Assembly (NCBI GenBank): GCA_964576475.1
Contig: CAZNVG010000007.1
Span: 1-42,105 of the forward strand
DNA: 42,105 bases
Source of the DNA: CAZNVG01 sp964576475
Lineage (GTDB): Bacteria > Patescibacteriota > Saccharimonadia > Saccharimonadales > CAZNVG01
Direction of reading: 5' to 3'
In this document: piece by piece, positions 14,241 to 23,029 of the stretch
Layout of the letters: each line of letters starts with the position of its first letter
How positions within the stretch are numbered: position 1 is the stretch's first letter
Program-made: the position numbers and the translations under genes
Notes under the pieces: generated by a model
Databases searched by the model: none
Seen by the model: only the letters and a program-made list of their open reading frames with translations
Told to the model about the DNA's origin: nothing

Positions 14241-17174
14241 GTGGCGAACACAGACAAACCAACAACTGACGCAAAATCACCGTACGCCCTAATTGAAGAG
14301 GGTATACTGCAGAAATGGGCCGAAGAAGACACCTTTGCAAAATCAATCGAGCAGCGTGAAGGCGGGGAGTATTTTAGCTTTTATGATGGGCCTCCGTTCG
14401 CAAATGGGTTACCACACTTTGGGCATTCGCTAGTTACCAGCATTAAGGACTCGATGCTTCGGTACAAAACTATGCAGGGTTACTATGTGCCTCGTCGTAA
14501 TGGTTGGGATTGCCACGGCTTACCAGTTGAGTTCGCGATCGAAAAAGATTTTGGCGTAAGTGGTAAAAAGCAGATTCTTGAGCTTGGTCTTGAGAAATTC
14601 AACGCGGCTTGTCGTGCCTCGATTTTTAAGTACAAAGACGATTGGGAGCACCTACTGAAGCGTCTTGGCCGGTGGAGTGAATATGAGAATTATTATGCCA
14701 CTGTTGATACGACGTACACGGAGAGCGTTTGGTGGGTTTTGAGTGAAATTAACAAAAAAGGCTTACTGTACAAGGGTTTCAAGAGCGCGCCGTATTGTCC
14801 GCGCTGTGAAACGCCGCTTTCTAACTTTGAAGTCAATGAAGGCTATAGAGACGACGTGCCGGATCCGAGCCTGTTAGTAAAATTCAAACTTAAAGACGAA
14901 GACGCCTCTTTACTAGGTTGGACGACGACCCCATGGTCGCTACCTGGTAATGCTGCGATTGCAGTGAATCCAGAGGAGACCTATGTGTATGTAGATGTGC
15001 AGCTCGATGATGGATCGAGCGAGACTTTGGTGTTAGCAGAGAAGCGGCTTGAGGCTCTCAACGCTGAATATACGATCATCAAGACGCTGTCTGGTACTGA
15101 GTTGGTTGGCAAGAAATATGAGCCTCTATTTGTACTTCAAGATCTTGATAGTCGGGAAGGTCACGAAAATCTTTATCAAGTGTGGGCAGCTGATTTTGTA
15201 AGCATTGATGACGGATCGGGTGTGCTGCATGTTGCTCCGGCATTTGGTGAGGATGACTTAAAACTTGGGCAGGAAGTTGGGTTGCCAGTTCTGTCTACGG
15301 TAGACGCAGGCGGACACATTATCGGTGGCATTGGATTCGATGCAGTCACGGGCAAATTCTTTAAGGGAGCCGATAAGCTTATTATCGAACATCTTAGTGA
15401 GGCTGGATCGGTTTATGCGGCTGAGACTTTCACCCATACGTATCCTTTCTGTTGGCGATGTGATAGCCCATTGCTGTACTACGCGATAACCAGTTGGTAT
15501 GTAAAAGTGTCGGACGTTCGTAGTGACTTACTGCGCACTGCAGAGGAAATAAACTGGGTGCCTGGCCATATCAAGAAAGGTCGCTTTGGAAAGTGGCTAG
15601 AAGGAGCGCGTGATTGGGCGATAAGCCGCAATCGATACTGGGGTGCTCCGTTGCCAGTATGGGTTAATGTGGATGATGAGAATGACTACATTGTAGTGAG
15701 CAGCATCGAGGAGTTAAAGTCGCTCGCAGGACCCGATATCAAAGTAGACGATCTGCATCGTCCTTTCATTGACGAGATTACGTTTGAGAAGGATGGGAAG
15801 AAATACGTACGTGTTAGTGAAGTTATTGATTGTTGGTTCGAGAGCGGTAGTATGTCAGTCGCTCAACAACACTATCCATTTGAAAACGCAGACGTATTTG
15901 AGAAAACCGCACCAGCAGACTTCATTATCGAGGGACTAGATCAGACACGGTTGTGGTTTTACGTGCAGCACGTCGTCGCCACAATTCTGTTTGATCGCCC
16001 AGCGTACAAAAATGTTGTAGTGAACGGCATGGTTATGGCTGCAGACGGACAGAAACTCAGCAAGCGTCTGAAGAACTACCCGCCAGTTGAAGAGGTTTTC
16101 GATTCCGAAGGCGCCGATACGATGCGTCTATATCTGCTGAGTAGCACACAGGCTACAGAGGTTGCTGACTACATGCGGTTCAATCGAGATGCTATGCGCG
16201 ACGTTCAGCGAAACGTGTTGGGTACTTTGATGAACTCACATAAGTTCTTCAAAATGTATGCTGACATAGATGGATTTTCAGGCTCCAATTTAGTTCAACC
16301 AAGTCCGACGAGCGCACTCGATGTATGGATACTCTCACGACTCAACCAGGTTATTGCCGAGACTACAGCTAGTGCTGATGACTATAAGATCGCACATGCA
16401 ATTGAGCCAATATTCTTATTGATTGATGATTTGAGCAACTGGTTTATCCGCCGGTCTCGTCGCCGCTTCTGGAAAAGTGAGGATGACGGCGATAAGCAGT
16501 CGGCATATGAGACATTATGGTATGTGCTTGTGCGCGTGACGCAGTTGCTCGCACCATGGGCGCCGTTTATAAGTGATCATCTATGGCGTGAACTGACGAC
16601 GGGTACAAGCCTGCCTGTATCAGTACACCTAAGTGATTGGCCTGAAGCAGCACCAGTAGATACCGCCGCCATAGAGTCGATGGCCTATATTCGAAATGTG
16701 ATCAACGAAGGTTTGTCTCAACGAGCACAGGCGGGCATCAAGGTACGACAACCACTCCGTTCACTTCGTATTACTGGCGCCCCAGAAATAATGCGTGATA
16801 TAAGCAGTGATTATATCGCCATTATGGAAGACGAACTTAATGTCAAAGAGATACTGATTGAAGTTGACGAGTCTAAAACTCAACAGATCGAACTAGATAC
16901 CGTTCTTTCACCAGAGTTAGTACGGGAGGGGATCGTGCGTGATCTAGTGAGACATATCCAGAGTGCACGCAAAAAAGCGGGGCTCAACGTGGATGATCGA
17001 ATTGTCTTATCTCTCGCGACAGAAGATGTCGAAACGACAAATGCTATACAAGAGCATCGTGACACGATTCTAAAAGAAACCTTGGCAACCTCACTAGAGA
17101 GTACAGTACAAGATCCACTACAAGTCGTGTCAGTAAACGGCGCAAACGTACAACTCTCACTGCGGAAGTCGTAG
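14241..17174 (+). CDS. ileS: Isoleucyl-tRNA synthetase, type 2 (eukaryote-like)
   Basis: IleRS charges tRNA-Ile with isoleucine. The 977-residue class I enzyme has the HIGH motif as HFGH (residues 59-62), a large CP1 editing domain (GWTTTPWSLPGN), the zinc-binding-like CWRCDSPLLYY segment, and the KMSKS motif as KLSKRLKNYPPVEEVF near residue 605. The KxSKRxKNYP form is characteristic of the type 2, mupirocin-insensitive IleRS found in eukaryotes and some bacteria, and no C-terminal zinc finger of type 1 is seen. The start is GTG 14241 after AAAGGAGAG. It is regulated by the T-box just upstream. rodA follows after 5 nt. Confidence 0.96.
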   Translation: MANTDKPTTDAKSPYALIEEGILQKWAEEDTFAKSIEQREGGEYFSFYDGPPFANGLPHFGHSLVTSIKDSMLRYKTMQGYYVPRRNGWDCHGLPVEFAIEKDFGVSGKKQILELGLEKFNAACRASIFKYKDDWEHLLKRLGRWSEYENYYATVDTTYTESVWWVLSEINKKGLLYKGFKSAPYCPRCETPLSNFEVNEGYRDDVPDPSLLVKFKLKDEDASLLGWTTTPWSLPGNAAIAVNPEETYVYVDVQLDDGSSETLVLAEKRLEALNAEYTIIKTLSGTELVGKKYEPLFVLQDLDSREGHENLYQVWAADFVSIDDGSGVLHVAPAFGEDDLKLGQEVGLPVLSTVDAGGHIIGGIGFDAVTGKFFKGADKLIIEHLSEAGSVYAAETFTHTYPFCWRCDSPLLYYAITSWYVKVSDVRSDLLRTAEEINWVPGHIKKGRFGKWLEGARDWAISRNRYWGAPLPVWVNVDDENDYIVVSSIEELKSLAGPDIKVDDLHRPFIDEITFEKDGKKYVRVSEVIDCWFESGSMSVAQQHYPFENADVFEKTAPADFIIEGLDQTRLWFYVQHVVATILFDRPAYKNVVVNGMVMAADGQKLSKRLKNYPPVEEVFDSEGADTMRLYLLSSTQATEVADYMRFNRDAMRDVQRNVLGTLMNSHKFFKMYADIDGFSGSNLVQPSPTSALDVWILSRLNQVIAETTASADDYKIAHAIEPIFLLIDDLSNWFIRRSRRRFWKSEDDGDKQSAYETLWYVLVRVTQLLAPWAPFISDHLWRELTTGTSLPVSVHLSDWPEAAPVDTAAIESMAYIRNVINEGLSQRAQAGIKVRQPLRSLRITGAPEIMRDISSDYIAIMEDELNVKEILIEVDESKTQQIELDTVLSPELVREGIVRDLVRHIQSARKKAGLNVDDRIVLSLATEDVETTNAIQEHRDTILKETLATSLESTVQDPLQVVSVNGANVQLSLRKS

Positions 17175-17179
17175 GGTTC

Positions 17180-18280
17180 ATGATTCGGTTGGGAATTATT
17201 GCGAGTAAACGAGGCGTGGTGCTCGCGGCGGCATCCCTTTACCTCGTGATTATTGGTTTGCTAATTCAATTCTCGATACATTCGTCGGATCGACTGGCGC
17301 GGTATCAGCCAAAACCAATCACTCAGGTTGTTGCGTGCGTCATTGGTCTTATATGTCTATTAGTGGTGAATAAACTTCCTATGTCTGTATGGCGACGATT
17401 TGCAATCGTTGGCTACATCGTAGTTGTGATGCTTATGCTGGTAGTGCGCCAGACGGGCGTTGAGGTTTTTGGGGCGAAAAGATGGTTGACTATCGGTGGA
17501 TTCCAATTGCAGCCTTCAGAGCTCATGAAGCCAGTACTCGTGTTTGTTACCGCCGGTCTGTTAGTCGGGTTTACGACAAAAAATGCCATACGTCGTCTTG
17601 CGATATTGTTAGTAACAGCAGCTCTGCCTATAGGTCTTGTGCTCTTGCAGCCTGATCTTGGTACTGCTCTAGTGTTGCTCGCCTTATGGGCATGTCAGAT
17701 ATTTGTCAGTGGTATTGATCGCAGATATATCGGATTTATAGCAGCAGTACTAGTGGGGGTCGCCGCGATTGGCGTGCCGTTAAGTACGCCATATCAGAAA
17801 CAACGAGTCAGTTCTTTTATTACTGGCCATAAAGCAGAGGACGCATCTAGCTATAATGTCGTGCAGGCGCGAATCGCTATAGGGAGCGGTGGCTGGCTAG
17901 GGCAGGGTTTAAGTGGTGGTACGCAAAGCCAACTAAACTTCTTGCCATCGCAACATACTGATTTTGCATTTTCTGTCGTTGCCGAGAAGCTAGGCTTTGT
18001 TGGTGCACTGAGTGTGTTATTGGCAGAAGTCGGGCTTTCGATAGCAGCATGGAGGATAGTTATTGCCACCAAAGGGAATTATCTTACGTTGGTTTCGAGT
18101 GGTATCGCATTAGTTTTTACTATGCAGGCGGTGGTTAACATTGCTATGAATGTTGGTTTGCTCCCTGTTACGGGGATACCGCTACCGCTGATTTCATATG
18201 GAGGTACGAGTATGGTCGTAAGCTTGATTATGATAGGATGGCTCCTGCATATTGATCGTTTGTCTGCCACAATGGACTAG
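17180..18280 (+). CDS. rodA: SEDS peptidoglycan glycosyltransferase, RodA type
   Basis: SEDS proteins polymerise glycan strands from lipid II in the membrane. The 366-residue protein has about ten hydrophobic segments and the family motifs GAKRWLTIGGFQLQPSELMK, LLQPDLGTALV, LPSQHTDFAFSVVAEKLGF and GIPLPLISYGGTSM. The HTDF motif with its catalytic-site Asp favours RodA (elongation) over FtsW, which usually has HNDF. It follows ileS closely, so it may share the T-box-controlled transcript. Its expected partners, PBP2 and MreBCD, are in the same window at 36310-40310. FtsW identity is the main alternative. Confidence 0.88.
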   Translation: MIRLGIIASKRGVVLAAASLYLVIIGLLIQFSIHSSDRLARYQPKPITQVVACVIGLICLLVVNKLPMSVWRRFAIVGYIVVVMLMLVVRQTGVEVFGAKRWLTIGGFQLQPSELMKPVLVFVTAGLLVGFTTKNAIRRLAILLVTAALPIGLVLLQPDLGTALVLLALWACQIFVSGIDRRYIGFIAAVLVGVAAIGVPLSTPYQKQRVSSFITGHKAEDASSYNVVQARIAIGSGGWLGQGLSGGTQSQLNFLPSQHTDFAFSVVAEKLGFVGALSVLLAEVGLSIAAWRIVIATKGNYLTLVSSGIALVFTMQAVVNIAMNVGLLPVTGIPLPLISYGGTSMVVSLIMIGWLLHIDRLSATMD

Positions 18281-18285
18281 GGCAC

Positions 18286-18314
18286 TTTACAGCAACGCCC
18301 ATATCTGTTAATCT
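18286..18314 (+). promoter_or_regulatory. rplU promoter
   Basis: TTTACA (18286-18291), 17 bp spacer, then a weak -10 TAATCT (18309-18314) with an upstream TGT extension. This is plausible but not strong. Confidence 0.4.
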
Positions 18315-18352
18315 AAACCCCGAACTTCTTATAGAAAGGTAATGATAATTCA

Positions 18353-18664
18353 ATGAAAAAAGCAGTCATCGCAACCGGCGGAAAGCAATATCTTGTCACT
18401 GAAGGTGAAGAGCTATTGGTAGAGAAGCTTGGTGCAGATCAAAAACTTAGTCTTGAACCCTATCTTGTCATTGATGGCGACAAGGTTGTTGTAGGCGATC
18501 CAGTTGTGGCGGGCGCTAGTGTTACATTCGCAATTCTAGATGGTGAAATTAAGGCTCCAAAAGTAATGGTGCAGAAATTCCAGTCAAAGAAACGCGTTCG
18601 AAACCTAAAAGGCCACCGACAGACGCACTCTCGTATCAAAATCGATACTATCTCAACAAAGTAG
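18353..18664 (+). CDS. rplU: 50S ribosomal protein bL21
   Basis: bL21 binds 23S rRNA in the large subunit. The 103-residue protein matches the family: KKAVIATGGKQYLVTEGEELLVEKL at the N-terminus and the basic FQSKKRVRNLKGHRQTHSRIKI signature near the C-terminus. The length is normal. The usual partner rpmA (bL27) does not follow; a terminator does. An AAAGG box lies 12 nt before the ATG, and a four-codon mini-ORF (ATG at 18342) ends in TGA overlapping the start codon. Confidence 0.95.
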   Translation: MKKAVIATGGKQYLVTEGEELLVEKLGADQKLSLEPYLVIDGDKVVVGDPVVAGASVTFAILDGEIKAPKVMVQKFQSKKRVRNLKGHRQTHSRIKIDTISTK

Positions 18665-18740
18665 TACTGAAAGCAGGTCTTCTTTAGTAGTAATTTATAA
18701 AACAGCTTGCTACCTAAGGAATTCACTACTTTTAACTCAG

Positions 18741-18776
18741 CTAGAAAACCCCGCATATCCTTGTGGGGTTTTCTAG
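18741..18776 (+). terminator. Intrinsic terminator after rplU
   Basis: A 12-bp perfect stem pairs CTAGAAAACCCC (18741-18752) with GGGGTTTTCTAG (18765-18776). The A4C4/G4T4 composition gives a strong hairpin with a T-tract in the 3' arm, and it could work in both directions. It separates rplU from parA. The remaining sequence to 18846 holds a -10-like TATATT (18811-18816) and the parA ribosome-binding site. Confidence 0.75.
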
Positions 18777-18846
18777 CTACGAACTAGCCAGCGGCGTGAA
18801 AATAAGCTACTATATTCGGTGAAAGCCGGAGGGAAATAAACATATC

Positions 18847-19614
18847 ATGGCGGTAGTTATTGCCATAACTAATCAAAAAGGCGGCGTCGGTAAAACAACG
18901 ACGGCCATTAATCTTGCAGCGTACCTAGCTAAAGCAGGAAAGTCTGTACTATTGGTTGATCTTGATCCGCAGGGCAACACAACTAGTGGACTTGGAATTG
19001 ATAAGACAGCACTTAAAGCTACGGTTGCAGATGTGTTAAGTGGTGAGCTTGGTGTTGAGCAAGCATCTATAGCGACAAGCGTTAAAGGCCTACGGCTACT
19101 CCCAGCAACTAGCCATCTGGCAGGAGCCGAGGTGGCTCTTGTCAACGAAGAGCAAAGGGAAAGTCGCCTGAAACAAGGGCTTGAAAATGTAGCAGTCGAC
19201 TATGTACTGATTGACTGTCCACCAAGCTTGAGTCTTCTAACGATCAACGGACTTGCTGCCGCACACCATATCCTTATACCGGTCCAGGCTGAGTATTATG
19301 CGCTAGAAGGGCTAAGCCAGCTATTGGAGACATTGCGTCGCGTACGAATGTCACTGAATACGCAGCTTAGCTTGCTTGGTGTAGTCGTCACAATGTTTGA
19401 TAGTCGAACCAGTTTGAGTACGCAGGTTTATGATCAGCTTAAAACTCACTTCAAAGATAAAGTGTTTGAAGTTGTTATCCCTCGAAATGTTCGTCTGGCA
19501 GAGGCGCCAAGTCATGGGAAGCCGATTTCAGAGTTTGAGCGGTTTAGTAAAGGTGCTCGTAGCTATAAGTCGTTAGCGAAGGAGGTGATGAGTCGTGTCG
19601 AAAGCATTAAATAG
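18847..19614 (+). CDS. parA: Chromosome partitioning ATPase ParA/Soj
   Basis: ParA is a Walker-type ATPase that moves ParB-parS complexes along the nucleoid during chromosome segregation. The 255-residue protein has the deviant Walker A KGGVGKTTTAINLA, Walker A' VDLDPQGNTTSGLG, and Walker B DYVLIDCPPSL, and ends with the usual VIPRNVRLAEAPSHGKPI region. It has no N-terminal DNA-binding extension, so it is the chromosomal Soj type. GGAGGG precedes the ATG. parB overlaps its 3' end by 20 nt, as in typical parAB operons. Confidence 0.95.
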   Translation: MAVVIAITNQKGGVGKTTTAINLAAYLAKAGKSVLLVDLDPQGNTTSGLGIDKTALKATVADVLSGELGVEQASIATSVKGLRLLPATSHLAGAEVALVNEEQRESRLKQGLENVAVDYVLIDCPPSLSLLTINGLAAAHHILIPVQAEYYALEGLSQLLETLRRVRMSLNTQLSLLGVVVTMFDSRTSLSTQVYDQLKTHFKDKVFEVVIPRNVRLAEAPSHGKPISEFERFSKGARSYKSLAKEVMSRVESIK

Positions 19615-20485
19615 AGGACTAGGGCGAGGACTGGATAGTCTTATTCCATCCGATATAGAAGTTAGTCAGTTGTCTCAACGTGAAGCAAAACAGCGCATTG
19701 CAGCAATTGCAACCGATCAACTGCACGCTAACCCCGATCAGCCGCGTCGGCATTTTGATGAGAACGAGCTAACGAGCCTGGCGGAATCGATAAAAGAGCA
19801 TGGTATTTTGCAACCGTTATTGGTCCGTCAGTTGTCGAATGGTAGTTTTCAGATAGTTGCCGGAGAACGTCGATGGCGCGCCGCGACTTCAATTGGGCTT
19901 GCTGAAGTACCGGTAATTGTTATTAGCGTTGATGAAATTAAGCGCGCAGAGATAGCCTTAATTGAAAATGTACAACGTGAAGATCTGCAACCACTTGAGT
20001 TGGCAGCGGCACTGCATCGACTGCACTATGACTTTAATCTAGATTACGAACTTATCGGTAAACGTATAGGTAAGGCAGCTACGACAGTTGTAAACATCGT
20101 TCGATTAATGCAGCTTCCTGAGGCTGCGAAAGCCGCTTTGGCCGAAGGCAAGATAACCGAGGGTCATTCTCGGGCCATATTAGCACTACGCGACTCTCCC
20201 GAGAAACAAGCCGAGTTATTGGACTATATCTTGCGTCAGGATTGGTCGGTTCGCAAGAGTGAAGCGTTTGTTGTTGCTTATAAGCAAGGGGCGTCAACGA
20301 AAACACAGGCACTACGAAAAACCAAAGTTACAACACCGCAGACACTAAAGTTGAGCAAGCGCTTAGGTAGGGATGTGAGTGTGCAGCGGATGGCGAAAGG
20401 TGGACGTCTGCAAATTAGTTATAAAAACGATGAAGACCTCAAAGCTCTGACTGAAAAACTACTTGGCTCAGAGCAAGAAGGTTAA
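19595..20485 (+). CDS. parB: Chromosome partitioning protein ParB/Spo0J
   Basis: ParB binds parS sites, spreads as a CTP-dependent clamp and is moved by ParA. The 296-residue protein begins with the basic RGLGRGLDSLIP motif, which stimulates ParA, followed by the N-terminal CTPase domain (NPDQPRRHFDENELTSLAESIKEHGILQPL; GERRWRAA; ENVQREDLQPLELA) and a helix-turn-helix region (LDYELIGKRIGKAATTVVNIVRL) for parS binding. The GTG start lies inside parA behind GGAGGTGATG. No convincing parS site was found in the window. Confidence 0.95.
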   Translation: MSKALNRGLGRGLDSLIPSDIEVSQLSQREAKQRIAAIATDQLHANPDQPRRHFDENELTSLAESIKEHGILQPLLVRQLSNGSFQIVAGERRWRAATSIGLAEVPVIVISVDEIKRAEIALIENVQREDLQPLELAAALHRLHYDFNLDYELIGKRIGKAATTVVNIVRLMQLPEAAKAALAEGKITEGHSRAILALRDSPEKQAELLDYILRQDWSVRKSEAFVVAYKQGASTKTQALRKTKVTTPQTLKLSKRLGRDVSVQRMAKGGRLQISYKNDEDLKALTEKLLGSEQEG

Positions 20486-20512
20486 AGTATTTAAAATACC
20501 TTCGTTTTGTTT
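20477..20512 (+). terminator. Terminator between convergent parB and lepB
   Basis: GAAGGT (20477-20482) pairs with ACCTTC (20498-20503), enclosing GTATTT/AAATAC pairing, and is followed by GTTTTGTTT. It overlaps the parB stop codon and the 3' end of lepB, so it terminates the parAB transcript. Confidence 0.5.
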
Positions 20513-21306
20513 ATTGGCAATACGCGTAGACGGACATGTCCAACGACATGCTCGACATTAATAGGACCTATTTCATCCGATCGTGAGTCAAGAGAGTTTG
20601 GACGATTGTCTCCGCAGACAAAAATTTCATCCGGTTTGATCGTCCATTCCTTATCGGGTGTAGTAATGACGTTTTTTGTTACGAGATTTTCATCTGGATT
20701 GAATCCCTCTGGGTTCTCTTGGTTATAGACGGTAATGTGGCCGTCCTTGATTACGACGCGGTCACCAGGAAGCCCTATAACGCGTTTTACGAGCTGAATA
20801 TCTCCTTCGTTCGTTGCGAAGCGTCTCGCCAAAGTGTTCTTGAGGACAACGATATCGTAGCGTTTCGGTGTGTATTTATGATGGGTAATTTTGGACCAAG
20901 TTGCAGGTACTTTAGATACAATTAATCGATCACCGCTTTGTAGGGTGGGCTGCATACTGACGCCAACCACTTCGTATGGCTGAAATATAAACTGATTAAT
21001 AATAAATGCAAGAATAATTGCTCCGCCAATAACCTCGACTGCACTTATGATTGTGCCGACTAGGCCGCGACGTCGTGACTTCTGGCTATCTTCGACAAAG
21101 TGCTCTTTCGCTGTCTTTAAGAACTCGGACTCTTGGGGCTCAGCAGACTGCTTGGTAGCCATTGGGTTCGGTAGATTGAGTTTTGTTGCCAGCCTTGAGA
21201 GTTGCTCTTCTTGAACAAGAGTTAACTTTTCATTGTTACGGGCTGCCTCGCTCAGGATGCGGTAATTCTGAAGGTCGAGCGCATTTGTGTCTTTGGATTG
21301 ATCCAT
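20491..21306 (-). CDS. lepB: Signal peptidase I
   Basis: LepB cleaves signal peptides from exported proteins at the outer face of the membrane. From ATG 21306 it has 271 residues: an unusually long cytoplasmic N-terminus of about 80 residues, one membrane segment (about 82-104), then the S26 boxes GVSMQPTLQSGD with Ser117, LVKRVIGLPGD with Lys174, and GDNRPNSLDSR. An in-frame ATG three codons upstream (21315) overlaps the -10 box TATAAT (21314-21319) and would not be transcribed; the second ATG lies 7 nt after the box, as in a leaderless gene. It is convergent with parB and divergent from the LCP gene. Confidence 0.94.
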   Translation of the reverse strand: MDQSKDTNALDLQNYRILSEAARNNEKLTLVQEEQLSRLATKLNLPNPMATKQSAEPQESEFLKTAKEHFVEDSQKSRRRGLVGTIISAVEVIGGAIILAFIINQFIFQPYEVVGVSMQPTLQSGDRLIVSKVPATWSKITHHKYTPKRYDIVVLKNTLARRFATNEGDIQLVKRVIGLPGDRVVIKDGHITVYNQENPEGFNPDENLVTKNVITTPDKEWTIKPDEIFVCGDNRPNSLDSRSDEIGPINVEHVVGHVRLRVLPINKTKVF

Positions 21307-21313
21307 GAAGGCC

Positions 21314-21319
21314 ATTATA
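21314..21319 (-). promoter_or_regulatory. -10 box of a leaderless lepB promoter
   Basis: There is a perfect TATAAT on the minus strand 7 nt before ATG 21306. The -35 region (GGTAAA at 21337-21342, 17 bp away) is poor. Confidence 0.5.
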
Positions 21320-21345
21320 ACTGTTTATCGACAAGCTTTACCAGC

Positions 21346-21374
21346 TTTACCGCGGAAACTTTTCTGGGTATACT
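21346..21374 (+). promoter_or_regulatory. Promoter of the LCP gene, near-leaderless
   Basis: TTTACC (21346-21351), 17 bp spacer, TATACT (21369-21374). The ATG at 21386 is 11 nt past the -10 box. It lies back to back with the lepB promoter. Confidence 0.55.
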
Positions 21375-21385
21375 GGGACAACGTT

Positions 21386-23029
21386 ATGCAACCGAAAAAG
21401 TCTAAAAAACAGTTCATTGAAGGGGTAAGCCGTACAGGCTCAAGAGCGGGTCGAACTCGACCGACGCTTGATCCATTCACGAAACCAACCAAAGAACGTA
21501 CGTCTATAGGTGTTAAGCCTTCTACCGCGACAGGATTTACCGCAGCAAGCGATTCTAAGGCGAATGTGTCTGGTGCTCCTAAGTTCGACCTGGAGCTAGA
21601 AGATGTTGAACAGAAGCCTGTAAAAAAAGGTTGGTTTAAGCGGCGCAAGGATAAAAAGAAGCCCACATCTAAGGCACGACGATGGAGCAAGCGTACCGCA
21701 CTTGCAATGATGGCCGTACTCTTAATCGGAGGAGGTTGGCTTGGCTGGAAACTCTATCGGAATGCAGCTAAATTAACTCGCGACAATAACCCGTTCCATT
21801 TACTTTCCGCCTTGCAGTCAGCACCCTTGAAAAACACAGACGGAAGAACCAACATTCTACTGGCCGGTAACTCGGTAGACGATCCAGGTCATGGTGGAGC
21901 AAAACTTACTGACTCAATCATGGTGCTGAGTATTGATACGAAGAACAAAACCGCATTCATGTTGAGTATCCCGAGGGATCTATGGGTTGATTATCAGACT
22001 CGGGGTTGTTCGGTAGGCTATCAAGGTAAGATCAACGCTACTTTTGTGTGTGGTGACGAGACTAATTTCAAGCAAGATGGATATCCAAACGGGGGCATGG
22101 GCTTGCTTGAGAAGGTCGTTGAGGATAATTTTGGAATCGACATTCACTATCAAGGACTCATAAACTATGGTGCCTTCAAGGACGCCGTGAACGCCGTGGG
22201 CGGCATAACAATAACCGTAGAGAGTTCTGACCCTAGAGGACTGTACGATCCGAATATTGCCAAGGTTGACGGGGGCCCATTAAAGCTGAGCAATGGGCAA
22301 GTTACGCTAGACGGTCAGACAGCACTGAACCTGGCGCGAGCAAGAGGAGACTCTGCATATTCGTATGGGTTCCCAGGGAGTGACTTCGATCGTACAAAAC
22401 ATCAGCGACAGATGCTCTTAGCTATTAAAGAAAAGGCACTTAGCGCTGGCGTATTGGCCAATCCGCTTAAACTAGGACAACTGTTTGATACTCTCGGCAA
22501 GAACGTGCAGACTGATCTCGAACTTAAAGAAATGCAGAGCCTCTATGAGGCGGGCAAAGATCTGAACAACGACAATATTAAATCCCTGAGCCTAAATGAT
22601 TGGGAGGGCAAGAACTTGTTGACGAGTTATGCGGCACCAAATGGCTCAAGTGCGCTCGCGCCTGCAGCAGGAGTAGGGAATTTCTCACAGATAAAGAAAG
22701 AGCTAAAGAAAATAATCTCTAATGACCAGGTTGCTCAGGAAGCCGCTAACATCGTCATCCTAAACGGAAGTGGCGTGAATGGGGAAGCTGTGAAGCAAGC
22801 AGAGGTGCTCAGTGGTAAAGGGATGAACGTCCTCATTACTGCCAACGCCGATAAGCAGTATGCGACTTCTATGCTTGTAGACAATACTGCCGGCAAAAAA
22901 TCTGCCAGCTTAGGCGCACTTCAGAACACCTATAAAATATCTGCTTCAGCCGATGCGGCACTGACTGCAAAATACCCAACGGCCGATTTCGTGATAATCT
23001 TAGGTCGAGATGCAGTTCCTCAGCAATAA
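21386..23029 (+). CDS. LytR-CpsA-Psr family cell-wall ligase with LytR_C domain
   Basis: LCP enzymes transfer undecaprenyl-linked polymers such as teichoic acids, capsule or arabinogalactan onto peptidoglycan outside the membrane. From ATG 21386 the protein has 547 residues: a basic, disordered cytoplasmic region of about 100 residues, a single membrane segment (about 104-123), an LCP domain (about 155-340; TNILLAGNS, KLTDSIMVLSID, MLSIPRDLWVDY, ALNLARARGDS, DFDRTKHQRQML), and a C-terminal LytR_C domain (VILNGSGVNGEAVKQAEVL). An upstream in-frame start at 21305 exists but precedes the promoter. The downstream membrane gene overlaps its end by 20 nt. Confidence 0.9.
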   Translation: MQPKKSKKQFIEGVSRTGSRAGRTRPTLDPFTKPTKERTSIGVKPSTATGFTAASDSKANVSGAPKFDLELEDVEQKPVKKGWFKRRKDKKKPTSKARRWSKRTALAMMAVLLIGGGWLGWKLYRNAAKLTRDNNPFHLLSALQSAPLKNTDGRTNILLAGNSVDDPGHGGAKLTDSIMVLSIDTKNKTAFMLSIPRDLWVDYQTRGCSVGYQGKINATFVCGDETNFKQDGYPNGGMGLLEKVVEDNFGIDIHYQGLINYGAFKDAVNAVGGITITVESSDPRGLYDPNIAKVDGGPLKLSNGQVTLDGQTALNLARARGDSAYSYGFPGSDFDRTKHQRQMLLAIKEKALSAGVLANPLKLGQLFDTLGKNVQTDLELKEMQSLYEAGKDLNNDNIKSLSLNDWEGKNLLTSYAAPNGSSALAPAAGVGNFSQIKKELKKIISNDQVAQEAANIVILNGSGVNGEAVKQAEVLSGKGMNVLITANADKQYATSMLVDNTAGKKSASLGALQNTYKISASADAALTAKYPTADFVIILGRDAVPQQ

